DNA of 64,000 nucleotides from Ascaris suum (lineage: Eukaryota > Nematoda > Chromadorea > Rhabditida > Ascarididae). The stretch spans positions 10,808,322 to 10,872,321 of the forward strand of contig CM024173.1 of assembly GCA_013433145.1 (NCBI GenBank), read 5' to 3'. Positions 1 to 15,030 of the stretch are shown piece after piece (position 1 is the first letter of the stretch; each line of letters opens with the position of its first letter). The translations under genes were made by a program, and so were the position numbers. Below the pieces are notes generated by a model. It searched no databases. It saw nothing but the letters and a program-made list of their open reading frames with translations, and had not been told where the DNA came from.

Positions 1-379
1 CCTTATCCTAGTTAGTAGTGGATGGCATTTTGTTTCCGAGAATATAATCTTATGAATCAAACACATAAAATAAGAAAGCAATAATATATTGCCTGCACTC
101 GTAGACTGGCATAAAAACATCCATTCGATGTGAGTTCACACGTAAACCCAAATTACAGATTTTTCAGGTTGTAGCTGCTCCTGCATGCAACACAGTCTCA
201 TTTCAGGTGATGTGCTGTTACGCGAACGTGATGTCAATCTTACACCAATGAAGACATTTCGAAACATGTTCCTGAGCATACGGCACAAATTTTACAAGTG
301 GTTCTTAATTAAGCAAAGAAAATATTTTAACGAAAACTCAAAATAAGGATAAGGGAAGCCGACATAGTATAAACACTAC
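1..379. other. No feature seen
   Basis: AT-rich sequence without open frames, splice-bounded segments or repeats that I can identify. Confidence 0.5.
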
Positions 380-800
380 TGTATTGAAGCGCAAAATCAC
401 TAGTCGCCAAAAATTATTGAAAAGCAACGCAAAATGCAAAGGTACATTTTCCTCCCAACTGGAGCAAGACTAGGAACTTAACAGCCAAGGAACTCGCTCA
501 TGACGGTAAACGACTGCCAATACGATAGATGAGGAAAGTGTGGACGAGGTATTCAACCTTATAATCGAGCCATTCAAATAAAGCACTATCGTAATTCCTA
601 AGCAATTAATGAAATATGGGTTTTCATCCTTTCAAACTCTCATCAAAAACACCTGTCGTATAAATCGAAGGAAATTGCTCGTCGGTAACTAGACCGGTTT
701 AAACGCGGTTAAAAATGCGAGCAAATTTTTAGCGATTTTTGAATGACAACATCCCTTTTCAAACCTGACGAAGCAATTCGAATTTTGCCAAGGAGACCAC
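380..800 (+). repeat. Dispersed element copy A, inverted relative to copy B
   Basis: The reverse complement of this segment aligns by eye with 4010-4410 over about 400 bases. The best-conserved core is GGTTTGAAAAG...GATGT.GTCATTCAAA..TC.CTAAA, then the CGTTTAAACCG and AGTTACCGACG blocks, then ACAGGTGTTTTTGAT. I see no terminal inverted repeats or coding capacity. Likely a MITE-like or SINE-like dispersed repeat; the true ends may extend beyond the stated coordinates. Confidence 0.75.
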
Positions 801-4009
<3,209 letters not shown>

Positions 4010-4410
4010 TCTGGTCACCTTGCAAATTACATTTGCTTCATCAGGTTTGAAAAGAGATGTGGTCATTCAAAGATCCCTAAAATTTGCTCGCATTTTAACT
4101 ACGTTTAAACCGATGCAGTTACCGACGCTCAAATTTTCTGGGATTTATATGACAGGTGTTTTTGATCGGGACTTGAAAGCATCAACACTCATATTTCATT
4201 ATTTGCTAGGCAATTACGACTGTGCTTTATTTGAATGGCTCCATTGCAAGATTCCACATCTCGCCCACCCTTCTTCCACACTTTCCTCGTATGGCATTAT
4301 GAGGGAATTTCTAGGCCTTTGAATTTGTACTCGCTGTTCCAGTTTGGACAAAATTGCATTTCTGCAGTTTGCCATTGTTTTTGAACAATTTTTTGCACTC
4401 GGGAAGGGAG
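4010..4410 (-). repeat. Dispersed element copy B
   Basis: Second copy of the element at 380-800, in the opposite orientation and about 3.2 kb away. It shares the blocks GTTACCGACG, GACAGGTGTTTTTGAT, CATATTTCATTA and GTGCTTTATTTGAATGGCTC with that copy, with indels between 4245 and 4300. The pair may be two independent insertions or the ends of a larger rearranged unit. Confidence 0.75.
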
Positions 4411-5639
4411 AGGGATGTTGAGCTGAAATGTAATACTGTGCATACGGTGTCGGCATGTTTCATATATATATTTCCACTTGTTTCCATTCCCCTCACCCAT
4501 TCAACCAATTACAAAATTTGCACCATATGCTTTCTCTCTTGAATGGCTCGAATGGCCTCGTCCAGGTTTATTGTGATAGTACACGTTGTTTGACTGCGTA
4601 GTTTTATGATTTTGAGCTTCAAGCGCATTTACGACATGCATGCATTATGTTGCGTAACAGTTATTCTGGTGTTCTGTGAAGGATAACATCTATGAGGTTC
4701 ATTGGGCACTCGCAAGAAACGTCTGATGAGAAATCACAAAAGTTTCACTTGGAGGCGATCTTCCGAGCCGACATTAGCGGTCGACTACTTGCTGCGAGAT
4801 GGATTGAAGACGTGAACCTGACTCCACCTTTCCGCTAGTGCGCAACTAGAGTCTGCAACAAACTTAAGAAGTTCGTTCGAGTCTCAGACAGAACAACCTC
4901 GTTTCACCGGAGTTTATGAACACTGCGGAACGAGATAAGACGGACAGATTTGCAACTGGCATATCCAATTCAGTGGATTAGGATCAATCTACACCACAGT
5001 TGATGGAATAAATGCGTTTGCAAATGGGAATGCGTCAAAGCAAATCGAACAAAACGCATTATCACCGCCTCAAACTTCCGTTTACAGGTGCTTAAAGTTG
5101 ATGTCCTCTCATCCGGACGTTCCGTAAAGTTACAGTGATTTTTCAAAAGAGTTTCCTTTATCACAAGAATGACCCTACTCAGCGATCGCTCATAGAACTT
5201 ATTTAATCATCCTTCAACTTTCAAGAATATTTCTGAGGTGGAAGCTAGCACAACTATTTCTTTTATCAAAACTATATTAGATCCTAAATGAAGCGGCCAA
5301 ACCAAAATTATGTTTGCCATTAATTACCTTCTCTTAGAAGAGTAAGTGGGAAAACATTTATAAAACAGAGAGAAGCTCATCAAGAGTGTCAATGAAGATG
5401 CAGTAATAAAAATGCGAAATTAAAAACGAAACTCTTCACTAATGAACTATTTTCGAAGTTTTTATTGTTAGATGAAGAAGAATAATTAGAAATTTTGTGT
5501 TTTGGAATTAATTTTATTCGACAGAATGTTTAGCGCTTAGCGATAATGTAGCATCAAATGGATTTCTCCACTGCAGACGAGAATTCAGTCTTATGAATTC
5601 TCGGAAGAAAAGATACTGAGGAAACTGTAAATTGGTTCC
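4411..5639. other. Spacer, only the short frame at 4692-4838
   Basis: A modestly less AT-rich patch at 4690-4950, otherwise nothing recognisable. Confidence 0.45.
4692..4838 (+). other. Short 48-codon open frame with coding-like composition
   Basis: ATG at 4692 to TAG at 4836 encodes 48 residues, including SQKFHLEAIFRADISGRLLA. It is less AT-rich than its flanks and uses varied codons, unlike the surrounding random frames. No signal peptide, domain or splice context is visible. It may be a relic. Confidence 0.15.
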
Positions 5640-5990
5640 ATGGGAGCTGACAAGTGAAAGTGTATTTATTTAAGCATCAAAATCGTGACTCACATAGCAA
5701 CTCGAGATGTGGACATGGAAAATCGGAAACGCTAGTCATCAACCGGAGTGGAGTGGACTCGCGTTTTACATTTATGACGCACCGTGCTACTCCCTCAAAG
5801 TATGGTTACTGTTGTACGCATCGTCGTGATCCCAAAAAACATCTGGGTTGTCTGATTGAGGGTTTGGCCAGAAATTTGGAGGGTAGGGGCAGAGATACTG
5901 TTGGTGACCCCTAACGCGTGATGCCCAGCTGGGAGGTCAACCTGTTTTCCACAGTAGGTGCCGATCAAATGTTAGTCACAAAAGTTGCAG
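5640..5990. repeat. GC-richer block with an 86-codon open frame, repeat-like
   Basis: The plus frame 5654-5914 includes HRRDPKKHLGCLIEGLARNL and ends GRDTVGDP. Composition is clearly different from the AT-rich flanks. I recognise no domain and see no splice signals that would embed it in a gene. A dispersed repeat or the relic of a transposon gene is more likely than a free-standing gene. Confidence 0.35.
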
Positions 5991-6571
5991 TTGGGCAATT
6001 GAAATGGGCGTTTTTTTCGTTGAAAAGTTTCACCGCATTAGAATTGAATGGCAGATGTGCGAAGCAAAATGGATAATGCATGACTTTCAAAGTGTTGTTC
6101 AATTTAAATTCGCCGTGATTTGCACACATATTAGGTGCCCTAATATTCTGACTATAAATATCTATCTTAGCAATAATCCTAAACACTATAGAGGAATCAA
6201 CTAGGGTCGGCAATAAAAGCATGATAATATAAATTATTCGCAAAATGAGGCTAACAGGGAATCTCTAAAGATCGCTTCTTAACGTCATCCCCATCGAAGT
6301 TCCTGAGGATTTCTGCATTGAATTTGGCTGGAAAAAAAATCATAGAAAAGCGGTTTGGCTAAGTGGCTGAAAGAAGCAGAAATGATGCCAAGAATTGTTC
6401 ACAGTTAATACTATTATTAGTACTGCTTAGTACTCACCTTGTGAAAAACACCGAATAAATACTACTTTCATTAAAGTAGTTGGAGTAACATTCATTGAGC
6501 ACTTTAAAGCACTTTTCATAGTGTCGCTTGGTGTGCTTTCTGTCTGGAGATTTGTTTCGTTTTGCGGGAAG

Positions 6572-6623
6572 GAAGTGAAGGAGTCATAACAACATGAATT
6601 TGTTGTTATGACTCTTTGACTTC
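6572..6623. repeat. Near-perfect inverted repeat (hairpin), 23-bp arms, 6-nt loop
   Basis: GAGTCATAACAACA (6581-6594) is followed by TGAATT and the exact reverse complement TGTTGTTATGACTC (6601-6614). The arms extend outward to GAAGT/ACTTC with two mismatches, making 23-bp arms from 6572 to 6623. The very small loop argues against an ordinary microRNA precursor. It could be the relic of a palindromic transposon end. Confidence 0.9.
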
Positions 6624-9260
6624 GACTCCCCACTCAGCGAGAAATAAAACTTCGCTCTTGGTCGCTTTGAACGTAGGAAAACGACGATTCAACTTTCTGG
6701 CGCCGACTTCTCTTCCAACAACGAGTTGGTCGCTAAGTTTTTGGTGCGACGTGGCCCAGGAATGAATTCGTTGGGCTCAGTTCGCAGAGCACTCCATCAC
6801 TGGGACTTGTCCTTTTCCTTGGTAAAAGTATTGAAAAACATCTTTTAATCGACTGTTTTTAGATGAAAATTTTCACATTTAAAGCAGAACGATAGCCGAT
6901 GAGAATGATAGGCCGTAAGTTTCGTTTTAAAGCACTCTGGAAATATAGCCATGGTATGACCTGGTCTTTCTCCTCTCCTTCTCTCCCAACCTCCGATTTT
7001 CATGGCAGTGGTGACAAAAAAATTCATATACCTTCCTTTCCGTAACTCAAATCTTGCTATTAAATTTGAACCAGAATAAGTTTCGTCTCATTGACGTGCC
7101 AACGGCGAGTCCTCACCAATTCCACTTTTATGCACTTCTCTCATAGATAGTGGCAATAACATTTATCGGAGTGGTTCATTTATGTAATCCCCTTTGAACC
7201 ATCAAAAAACCAGAGAGGATTATCTCATAAAATCTACGCATAAATTCTGTGATGAATATGTGATTCAAAAACGTGTTTTAGAAAATGATTTATTCAACGA
7301 TTGGCCATACCAAATAAGAAAATATAAATCATTATTTCACATTTTATTTAAAATCTTTTGTCAATACAAATTTATACCACAAAAATACTCAATCAAACAT
7401 TTACTAAAAGGAATAACGTATATATACAAATATAGCAACAAATCAAATCAATCGCGTAAAAATTTTGAAACATATTCATATAAGAAAATTACAATGTAAA
7501 AAATTTACACGCAAAATTATTTTCTGCAGTAAATCTTAATTGAACAATGAATAAAAAGACAAAAAAGCGGTTTATGAAATTGAACAAACACAACCTTTCA
7601 GCGTCTTTGATTCATTTCGATGGCTCATTCCGATTTCGGTGGACGTCGAAGTGAACCCTGTTGAACGTATTGTGAGAGTTCCTCATTCCTGTTTTGTAAT
7701 GAGCAACTTTCTTGTGACAGCTGCAAACAATGAACCAGACACCTTATGGCTTTAGTAAATAAGCACTGCGCTATTGAAATGTTTGAGAAGCCTTTTTAAA
7801 ATCCTATAACGAAAAATAACATCGAATTGAATACAAAAATATTTCCAAAGATTGGGAATCGTTTTTTTTTTTTTGAGACGGGTGTTGTGATTTAGCGCGT
7901 ATCGTTCAGGAAAGATTCGACGAAAGCGACACAGGAGATCTGGTATCATCCGGTCGGATTCCCGTTTCACAGAAATACGGCTGTAAAAAACGAAATCATT
8001 TATGGAAGATTTATATGGAAAAGTAAAAATACGAAGGATTTAACTTGCATACTTAAACTGACATTTGTAGCTCGCTAAGTTAGTTGATTATGCAGGCAAG
8101 GTGATATGATTTCAACCGTAGCGTCCTCTTTGCAACACATATGAGCGTATTTCAGTGTTACTGTAACATAATTAGTTCAACTGATAAAGGTGTGATAAGT
8201 GAATCATTATCAGTATCGTTGCCATAAATTCCGATGCATATGGCAAATAAACGCACAACAAATCAAATGAAAAGTCTAATAAAGGCATCCGGAACGATGG
8301 ATTGCTACAAAGACATCTAAATTAAGGTGACAGTAGGAAATAAAAATCTTCATTTGGTCGACTAAAGAGTGCGATGACGTTAATCGATTTGAAATGACGA
8401 CAATTGCGTTAAATCCGCTTCGTATTCATCTCATTTAAAGCGAAGGATAACCCACACAACTAGGGCGCAATTGTCGTTGGTTTTTTTTGGCAACATCAAT
8501 AAGATGTTTTCGTTGGTTCTCCTAATTTTCATGAGAATCCCTTTCATGTGCATGCAGGTGTAGTGTTGTCCACCTCTATAGTTGCGTTCAATCAGCGCTA
8601 CAGCAACGATAATGAAATCTACTCACGCAACTAGCAGTATAGCTGCCACCTATTCGCAGTTTTGTTACGATTGCCTATCTCTTTCTGTGTTATTGGCGAA
8701 TGCAAAATACGAAATTCCGCTTGTTGAGCACCAATCAAGCTGATGTTCTTCAGTTGCAACATTTATTGAGGAATATTTTACCTGTTACCTTTAATTTCCT
8801 GGAAGGTAGAGACTCAGCTTGATTCTGAACACCAACTTAAATGAAAGAAATAATACTGCAATGTGGAGGCAAGCTCTCTGTTCCCTCCTTCCCTCTTCTC
8901 TTCCCCTTCCATGCAATAACGATTTTGCAGTTCCTAATTTTTCGCCCTTTGGCGTGGCAACTTAGTGTCAAGGCTGTCTTTAGCTACACTTTGTGCATGG
9001 AAGCTTTCATCACCTTTCTTTCTTTTTCCTTCTCTTCTTCTTTCTCGCGTTACCGCCTTTAAGGACAGGATTTTTAATTTCTTGCGAAGTAGTGGGTGCA
9101 TCCGACAAAGCTGCAAAAGATTGTATCTGAACCGTAAAAGTACAGAAAGTGTACAGGAGAAGAGTATTCAGAGTAATGGGAGAATAGGGATCACTATCGA
9201 GAGTAAAATAAATTGAACAGGACAAGAAGAGTACAGTGTATGAAGTTTTGAAAAAGTTGT

Positions 9261-9411
<151 letters not shown>

Positions 9412-11983
9412 GTAGGTACAGGAGAGTAATGAGCAATTGTGTTTTGCAATATATGCAGTTATTCATAGAACTTGCTCCACTTTGACCACATCAATGAGAA
9501 AAGACGACAATCCATTCACTTACATATGGCATGAATCGATTAATTCTATCAAGGTGGAAAAATACGATTTTGATGATTTTGAGGGTGTGACATTTGAATT
9601 TATGAGTGGGAAAATTCACAGCTTTTTATGAATCTATTCGAGAATAAAGAAATCCAGTTGTTTGAAATCATACGGAGTGACCTAGAGTTAATGATCGTTG
9701 AATCGGGAAGTTCAAGCAAGCGGTTGTGGAATCTTCAAAGAACTCAGCAAACAAGCAATCAACCTCATTATCAAAGTTGTTATCTACTGTAAATCATTAA
9801 ATCACCTTGAGCTTCGAGTTTTAAGCGGAAGGGTCGGCATTTTCATGGATAATGCTTAGCAGTGCGTGCTGTATGCATTCATAGGATTTTGCATATCAGT
9901 CATTGTCGAATGTTTGTAGTTGAATTAAGGCTTATGCCAGCAGTTTGCTCACATAGCGTTCACACTTATCTGAAATGTTCTAATATGTGGCCGAGATGGA
10001 GAATAAACAATTTTATAAACAGAGATAAATTTGTGGAAGGAAATGCTTGCAAAATTAAATAAGTTTGTCTTTTCTACAGTGTTCGGTAATATATTCATGG
10101 AAATCAGCAGCACATCCATACTCTAGATGGAAACCGATGATATGAATAGCGCACAGTTAGCATCTGCTAGAATCTGAATGCATTTTCACGACAGCATGGA
10201 TCAAGAATGTTCTCTGAGGGTTTTTGATGAACATCAGCAACATGATATCCCATGCGAAAGCAAAGCATTTTGAATTGGACGGAAAGTGCTCGGGTAAACG
10301 TTTACTAAATCTCACCAATAGCAGTGGAACTGCACGGAAGATTTGAATGACCTAATTAAACACCAATAAATGCCCCCATTTCTCTCGCAGTTTCACAAAA
10401 TTGCAAATGAAGTCTGAAGTGACAAAAGGTGAGTTTAAAAATTCCGTGGTGCATCGATGAAAACTAATTATTTTCGTGGGAGAAGTGTACAAATGTTAAT
10501 GAACAGGGCACAAAAGTGAGCTGATATGAAAAATAAAGCAGCTAAGCTTCGAAGCGAAATTAGCGGGTAAACACATCCGTTAGTGATATTCTAATATTTG
10601 TATATTAAAGCGATTTATTATTGCAAAGAAATTTATGAACTTCTACTTAATGCGACATAATTTTAATAACAGAAGTTGCTGCTAACTTTCGAGAAATTGC
10701 ACAAGCGGAAATGTTTGAAGTCAATTTTGACGGTACAATATCTATGAGCAGCCTTAACGAAACATCTAGGATTGATTACTAAATATGTAAACGCTAATAA
10801 ATGATGTCTCAGATAGAAGCAAGTAAATCTTAGAAAGCGTTTTTTACAAGGAAGCTAAAAATCCTTATCCCTAAATATGAAAGTTTTGAATATTTTATAA
10901 AAATAAGCATCTTTTTCTATTATTCAACCATGTTTAATCTCTTTTTTTTGATAGAATTCACACAGAAAAAATACAAAAATGTTCTTGTGGTGACTAACGA
11001 TACATACTGCCTAGTTCCATAGCTCACTCATACAGAAACACATTTGTGTAATTGGGATGGGTCCTTATCTGTTCCTAGCTGAATATGAAGTTCATAAACC
11101 TCTGCGTGTAATGGCTTACTAAGCCATGCTTGATCCATATATTGTCACAGTGGCTGCATTTCTTTTCATCGCTGGTGCACCCAGCCTTCACGTTTTCAAC
11201 CGACTTTCATATGTCAAATTATTCTTACACTTCGATCCTATATACTGTGTTAAACTTTTCATTAAACTTGATTGAATGACGTCACCTATGATGCAGAAAT
11301 TTATACACTCCAACTACACACGATTAGATCGAAACAGTAGCGATACTTGTACCACAGTAATCCATCCGCACCCAATATTTCTTGTGCCATCCTCGTTGCG
11401 ATTGATGCGCAATAGGGCAGAACAATAAGCAGTATATCAGGTGAAAAAAAATAGACACCCTTACCTCCCGTGCAATCTTCCGGTAATGAATAAACGAAAA
11501 GCGTGCAAAAGGATCGGTGCGCTTTTCTTTGCATCGTCAAAAAATCGCGCTGCATCATAAATTTGAAATAAACACAATAATCAGTGCACGACAACGCATC
11601 CATTTGACCGACTATTCGTCCATTTCACTCTAAGAGGTTGTTCTCAACATCTTAAGCAGATTTAAACTGCCGGGAATGCATGCGGATTTTTCGGCTTGCT
11701 GAAGTGTCGTGCAGTATATTCTGCAGTGGATCGATGATAGCACAAGATATTTTATCATATAACACATGATATTGGGAATTTTTGTATCGTTTATGAGATT
11801 ATTTTTGATATCGAAAACGAGAGTAATTCTGCTTATATTTCAACATACAGTAAAATTACAACTTTCTAATGCATTTTTTCTCGCATCTAGTTTTCATATT
11901 TCGTTGTTTCAATTCGTTTGAGTATCGGATTATCGATGCAATAAGCAGAGATATTTTTTCCACGATTCCTTCTTTTTATATGC

Positions 11984-12120
11984 GAACTTTTTTTTTTCGC
12001 GATTTCTCATATTCACTTGGCGATAAATTTCCTTTCTATATTATCACCCTTCTCTATGGAACTTTTTTTTTCGCATTCATCATTTCACTTTAAATTTCCT
12101 TTCTATATATCACCCATCTA
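11984..12120. repeat. Imperfect tandem duplication, about 70-bp unit x 2
   Basis: Both units begin GAACTTTTTTTTTTCGC-like sequence and contain AAATTTCCTTTCTATAT...ATCACCC. Unit 1 runs 11984-12058 and unit 2 about 12059-12120, with small indels between them. Confidence 0.8.
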
Positions 12121-13349
12121 TTTTGTCTATCTTTCGCGCTATACCATCATATTTCGAATTGCTGATAGCATTTGAATTATTTCTGCGGAAGCTCGACACT
12201 CAAAAACCACTTCCGCTAACCTGTAATAATAATGCGGCACAGTTATTAATTCGTATTCATCACGATAATCGGATCGATCGACTTGTTTTCTTATATTTCT
12301 ATAAGCGCTCCACTGACCATATGGTTTCAGTTATTTCGACGAAGTTATGTGCTGTTTAAACTATAGGAATTTGTGTGCATCTATTTCATTACTGGATCAA
12401 TGTTGAAGTTGTCACTTCGAAGAAAAATACGATTTCTGGCGTAGAAATTAACCAACATTGGAGGAAGGTTCATTACGGTTTAAACACACTCTCCATTGAT
12501 ATCTGAGTTCTAAAGAAAACGTCTTAGTAATCATGAAATGACCTTGTCCAGCCGATGGTGTTAACTTTTCCTGGCGTATTTTCTTCGTTGACCAATAAAA
12601 CCTCATTCCTGTTTTATCGCCTTCATGATGCTTCAAAGCAACAGCTTCAGCTACTTTTTTTTTCTTGTGACTGATACGCAAATTGGTGCACAGTTATTCA
12701 ACACGAAAGGGCTGCGGTAGTTTGCATATCTTCTCTCTGCAAAAACTGTGTTATGAATCAGTCGAGTTTCTACATTCTTCATTATTACATCTGCTGGTTT
12801 CTGCGGGCTTTTGGAGACCGTCCTGAATAAGACCCTCAACTATTCGGTGATCGGCGGCGAAAGCTTGTCAGTGGCGAGTGCGTCACCCAGTGAGAATCTC
12901 ATTTTGAAATAAGAGAGCGATGTTTGAGCCTTCATTTTCCAAATTTGTACCTTAGCGATGCATTTGCCTGATAGCAGATGTAGACATTCTATCACTGTTT
13001 AAGTTGTTTTATAAAGTATAAGAAGAACACTGATCTGGGAAGCTTTCCTTTCTAAATCATATCGAAGTAGTTGAAGTGATTATCAAAGATAGCGACTGAT
13101 AGGAATGTGATTTTAGATTTCAGCTGATAGTGATCAAACAAAGGTATGCTCGAATTCATACCGGAGTTTTTCAACAAAAAAGTACAATATACACGTTGTA
13201 CGAGTCTTCATAGTTATGAGTGAGTATGATGCATTTCAAATGACATAGTTCGTGTCAGTAATCTTGTTCACTTATGAAGTTTTGATTAAAAATCAGAGCT
13301 ATCATGCATATTTTTGACGAAAGTGTTGTCATCGTTTGGAACAAAAATC

Positions 13350-13625
13350 CACCTAGCAATTAGTGATGGGCAACCTAGGGAGTTGATTCGGATGAATTTC
13401 GCCCGGAGCCGAATCCTTGTTTAGGTGAGTCTGGACTCGAAGCCAGGTTGCATAACTTAGAGGAAATTCGGTGGCCGAAATCGAACATAGCAGTAGTTTT
13501 TGACTTGGATGCTCCAACCAAGGCTCCGGCAACTTCATCACCAAACTCATGATCCCTGTTCTTTACTGTCGGAGGTTCTCGACGACTCTGTCTCCTTAGC
13601 CCCAAACCAGAGCTGCGATTAATTC
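13350..13625. repeat. GC-richer repeat-like block
   Basis: This block stands out from its AT-rich flanks and contains repeated GAATTCGG/CCGAAT-type words. It starts near AGTGATGGGCAACC, a sequence that resembles some hAT-type transposon ends, but I find no matching inverted end on the right. Both strands carry open frames of 65-76 codons without a recognisable domain. Probably a dispersed repeat; class unknown. Confidence 0.4.
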
Positions 13626-14514
13626 AATAGACAGATACCGGGAGTATTACGCCTACGAATGTTAGCTATGATAAAATGTTGTGATAGAGGTAACACGAAT
13701 GCAGCCGAGTTGGCAGTAATTGTAATTAGCGATGCTGACAGTTGCCACGTAACTTCTAATTAACATTAATAATAGTTACCTAATTGATATTAGTGTTCCC
13801 GTGAATGATCCTCTCAAGAGTAATAGAATGTACTCACTAATCAGCATCGATAGTGATCCTACTTATTAGTTACTCATTATCACCATTGACTAGATCCGCT
13901 GTCCACCCCAAAGCATCTTTCTAACCGCTTAGATTACAGCTATAAAAATGAATATTAGAATCTTCCAGAAATGCTAGCAGTAGTGGTGAATAGATTGGCA
14001 ACAAAAATTGTAGTTTATAATATCTACTGTCGCTATTCTTTCTACTATGATAGCGTCATTGAAACATATTAATAGCCAATATAAAGCACCAGAAGTAGCA
14101 CCTATCAATAATGCTGTTCCTCCCTTGATAGTGGTGTAACACCAAATGTCAGCGATATCATCAAATCCCACTGTCGGATATAATTTAATTATTATGCTTG
14201 CATCGCAAAAATGCACGATACTGTGCGTGTATGAAACTCTTTCAGAACCTCGTGTACCGTGTTCAGCGTACTAACACTTATTATAATAATGAGTATCTTG
14301 GCCCAAGAGGTACAACACCTACATTTATTCTGTAATTTTCATGCATCTGGTTTTTTTCACATGCGTGAGAAATGCAACGAAGCTAAATTTACTAACATTG
14401 GAGCCTTCCATGAATTAGATCGCTATGTTTCCTTCAATTCGGAGCGTACGAGAAATCTGCTTGAGCAGTAGCGTCCATGAGGCGGAAATAGTTGCAAAGA
14501 AAGTTGCAGGGTAG

Positions 14515-14576
14515 TTAGTAAATTCACGCCGAACTTTGCATAAAATTAGTAAATTCACGCTGAACTTTGCATAAAA
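14515..14576. repeat. Tandem duplication, 31-bp unit x 2
   Basis: Two adjacent 31-bp units beginning TTAGTAAATTCACGC differ by one base (C/T at unit position 16). A recent local duplication. Confidence 0.95.
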
Positions 14577-14782
14577 TTTGCTGTACTCCGAGATGTGTTC
14601 CCGTGAATTTCTTTATAAACCCCCTCAGCACTTCAGATTCTATGCTGTACCAGGCTGCCTTCAAACTGTCCGTGAGTATTAGCTGCAGCATGTTAGCTTC
14701 TTTCTATACCATTCTTCTGTGAGAACGCATATCAACACTCGCTATTTACCCATCTGCTTAAAATCATCTATTATATCCTCAC

Positions 14783-14868
14783 CAGACTCAAACGTTCACC
14801 GTTTGAGCTGGAAGATTCGTCTTCATCTTTGTCGCTTGAATCGGCTACGGTCGTTTCTTCTTCGCTAC
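14783..14868 (-). CDS. Isolated acidic exon-like segment, unknown gene
   Basis: On the minus strand the acceptor CGGTATTACAG is followed by 28 codons including SEEETTVADSSDKDEDESSS and ending NGERLSL at the donor GTGAGG (alternative donor GTGAAC at 14799). The phases are 1 in and 0 out. Acidic low-complexity segments like this are common in real exons, but no neighbouring exon could be joined to it, and the plus strand is also partly open. Unknown function. Confidence 0.25.
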
Positions 14869-14893
14869 CTGTAATACCGTTCAGAATTCGCAG

Positions 14894-15030
14894 CACCCCA
14901 TAGAGTTTTTCAAGCAATTTGGCTATCTTGGACCAAACTATTACCAGCCCTATACTGATGATTCGTCGGTGCTCGCGATCTTCGAGATTCCCAGAGTGAT
15001 CGTTCAGTTATTTGCCCGTCGTGGGGTCTA
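14894..15030 (+). pseudogene. Possible broken matrix-metalloproteinase prodomain-like exon
   Basis: After TTCGCAG the plus strand reads HPIEFFKQFGYLGPNYYQPY followed by TDDSSVLAI, resembling the N-terminal peptidoglycan-binding-like prodomain of animal MMPs (..FL.KFGYL.......). The expected ..F..LPVTG.. continuation appears only in another frame, after a TGA, as SYLPVVGST. No cysteine switch and no HE.GH..G catalytic motif were found nearby. If the resemblance is real, this is a fragment with a frameshift. Confidence 0.3.

Larger units (their letters stand above)
12121..14782. other. Spacer with repeat-like block
   Basis: Apart from the block at 13350-13625 and the 31-bp duplication, no structure is evident. 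Confidence 0.45.
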
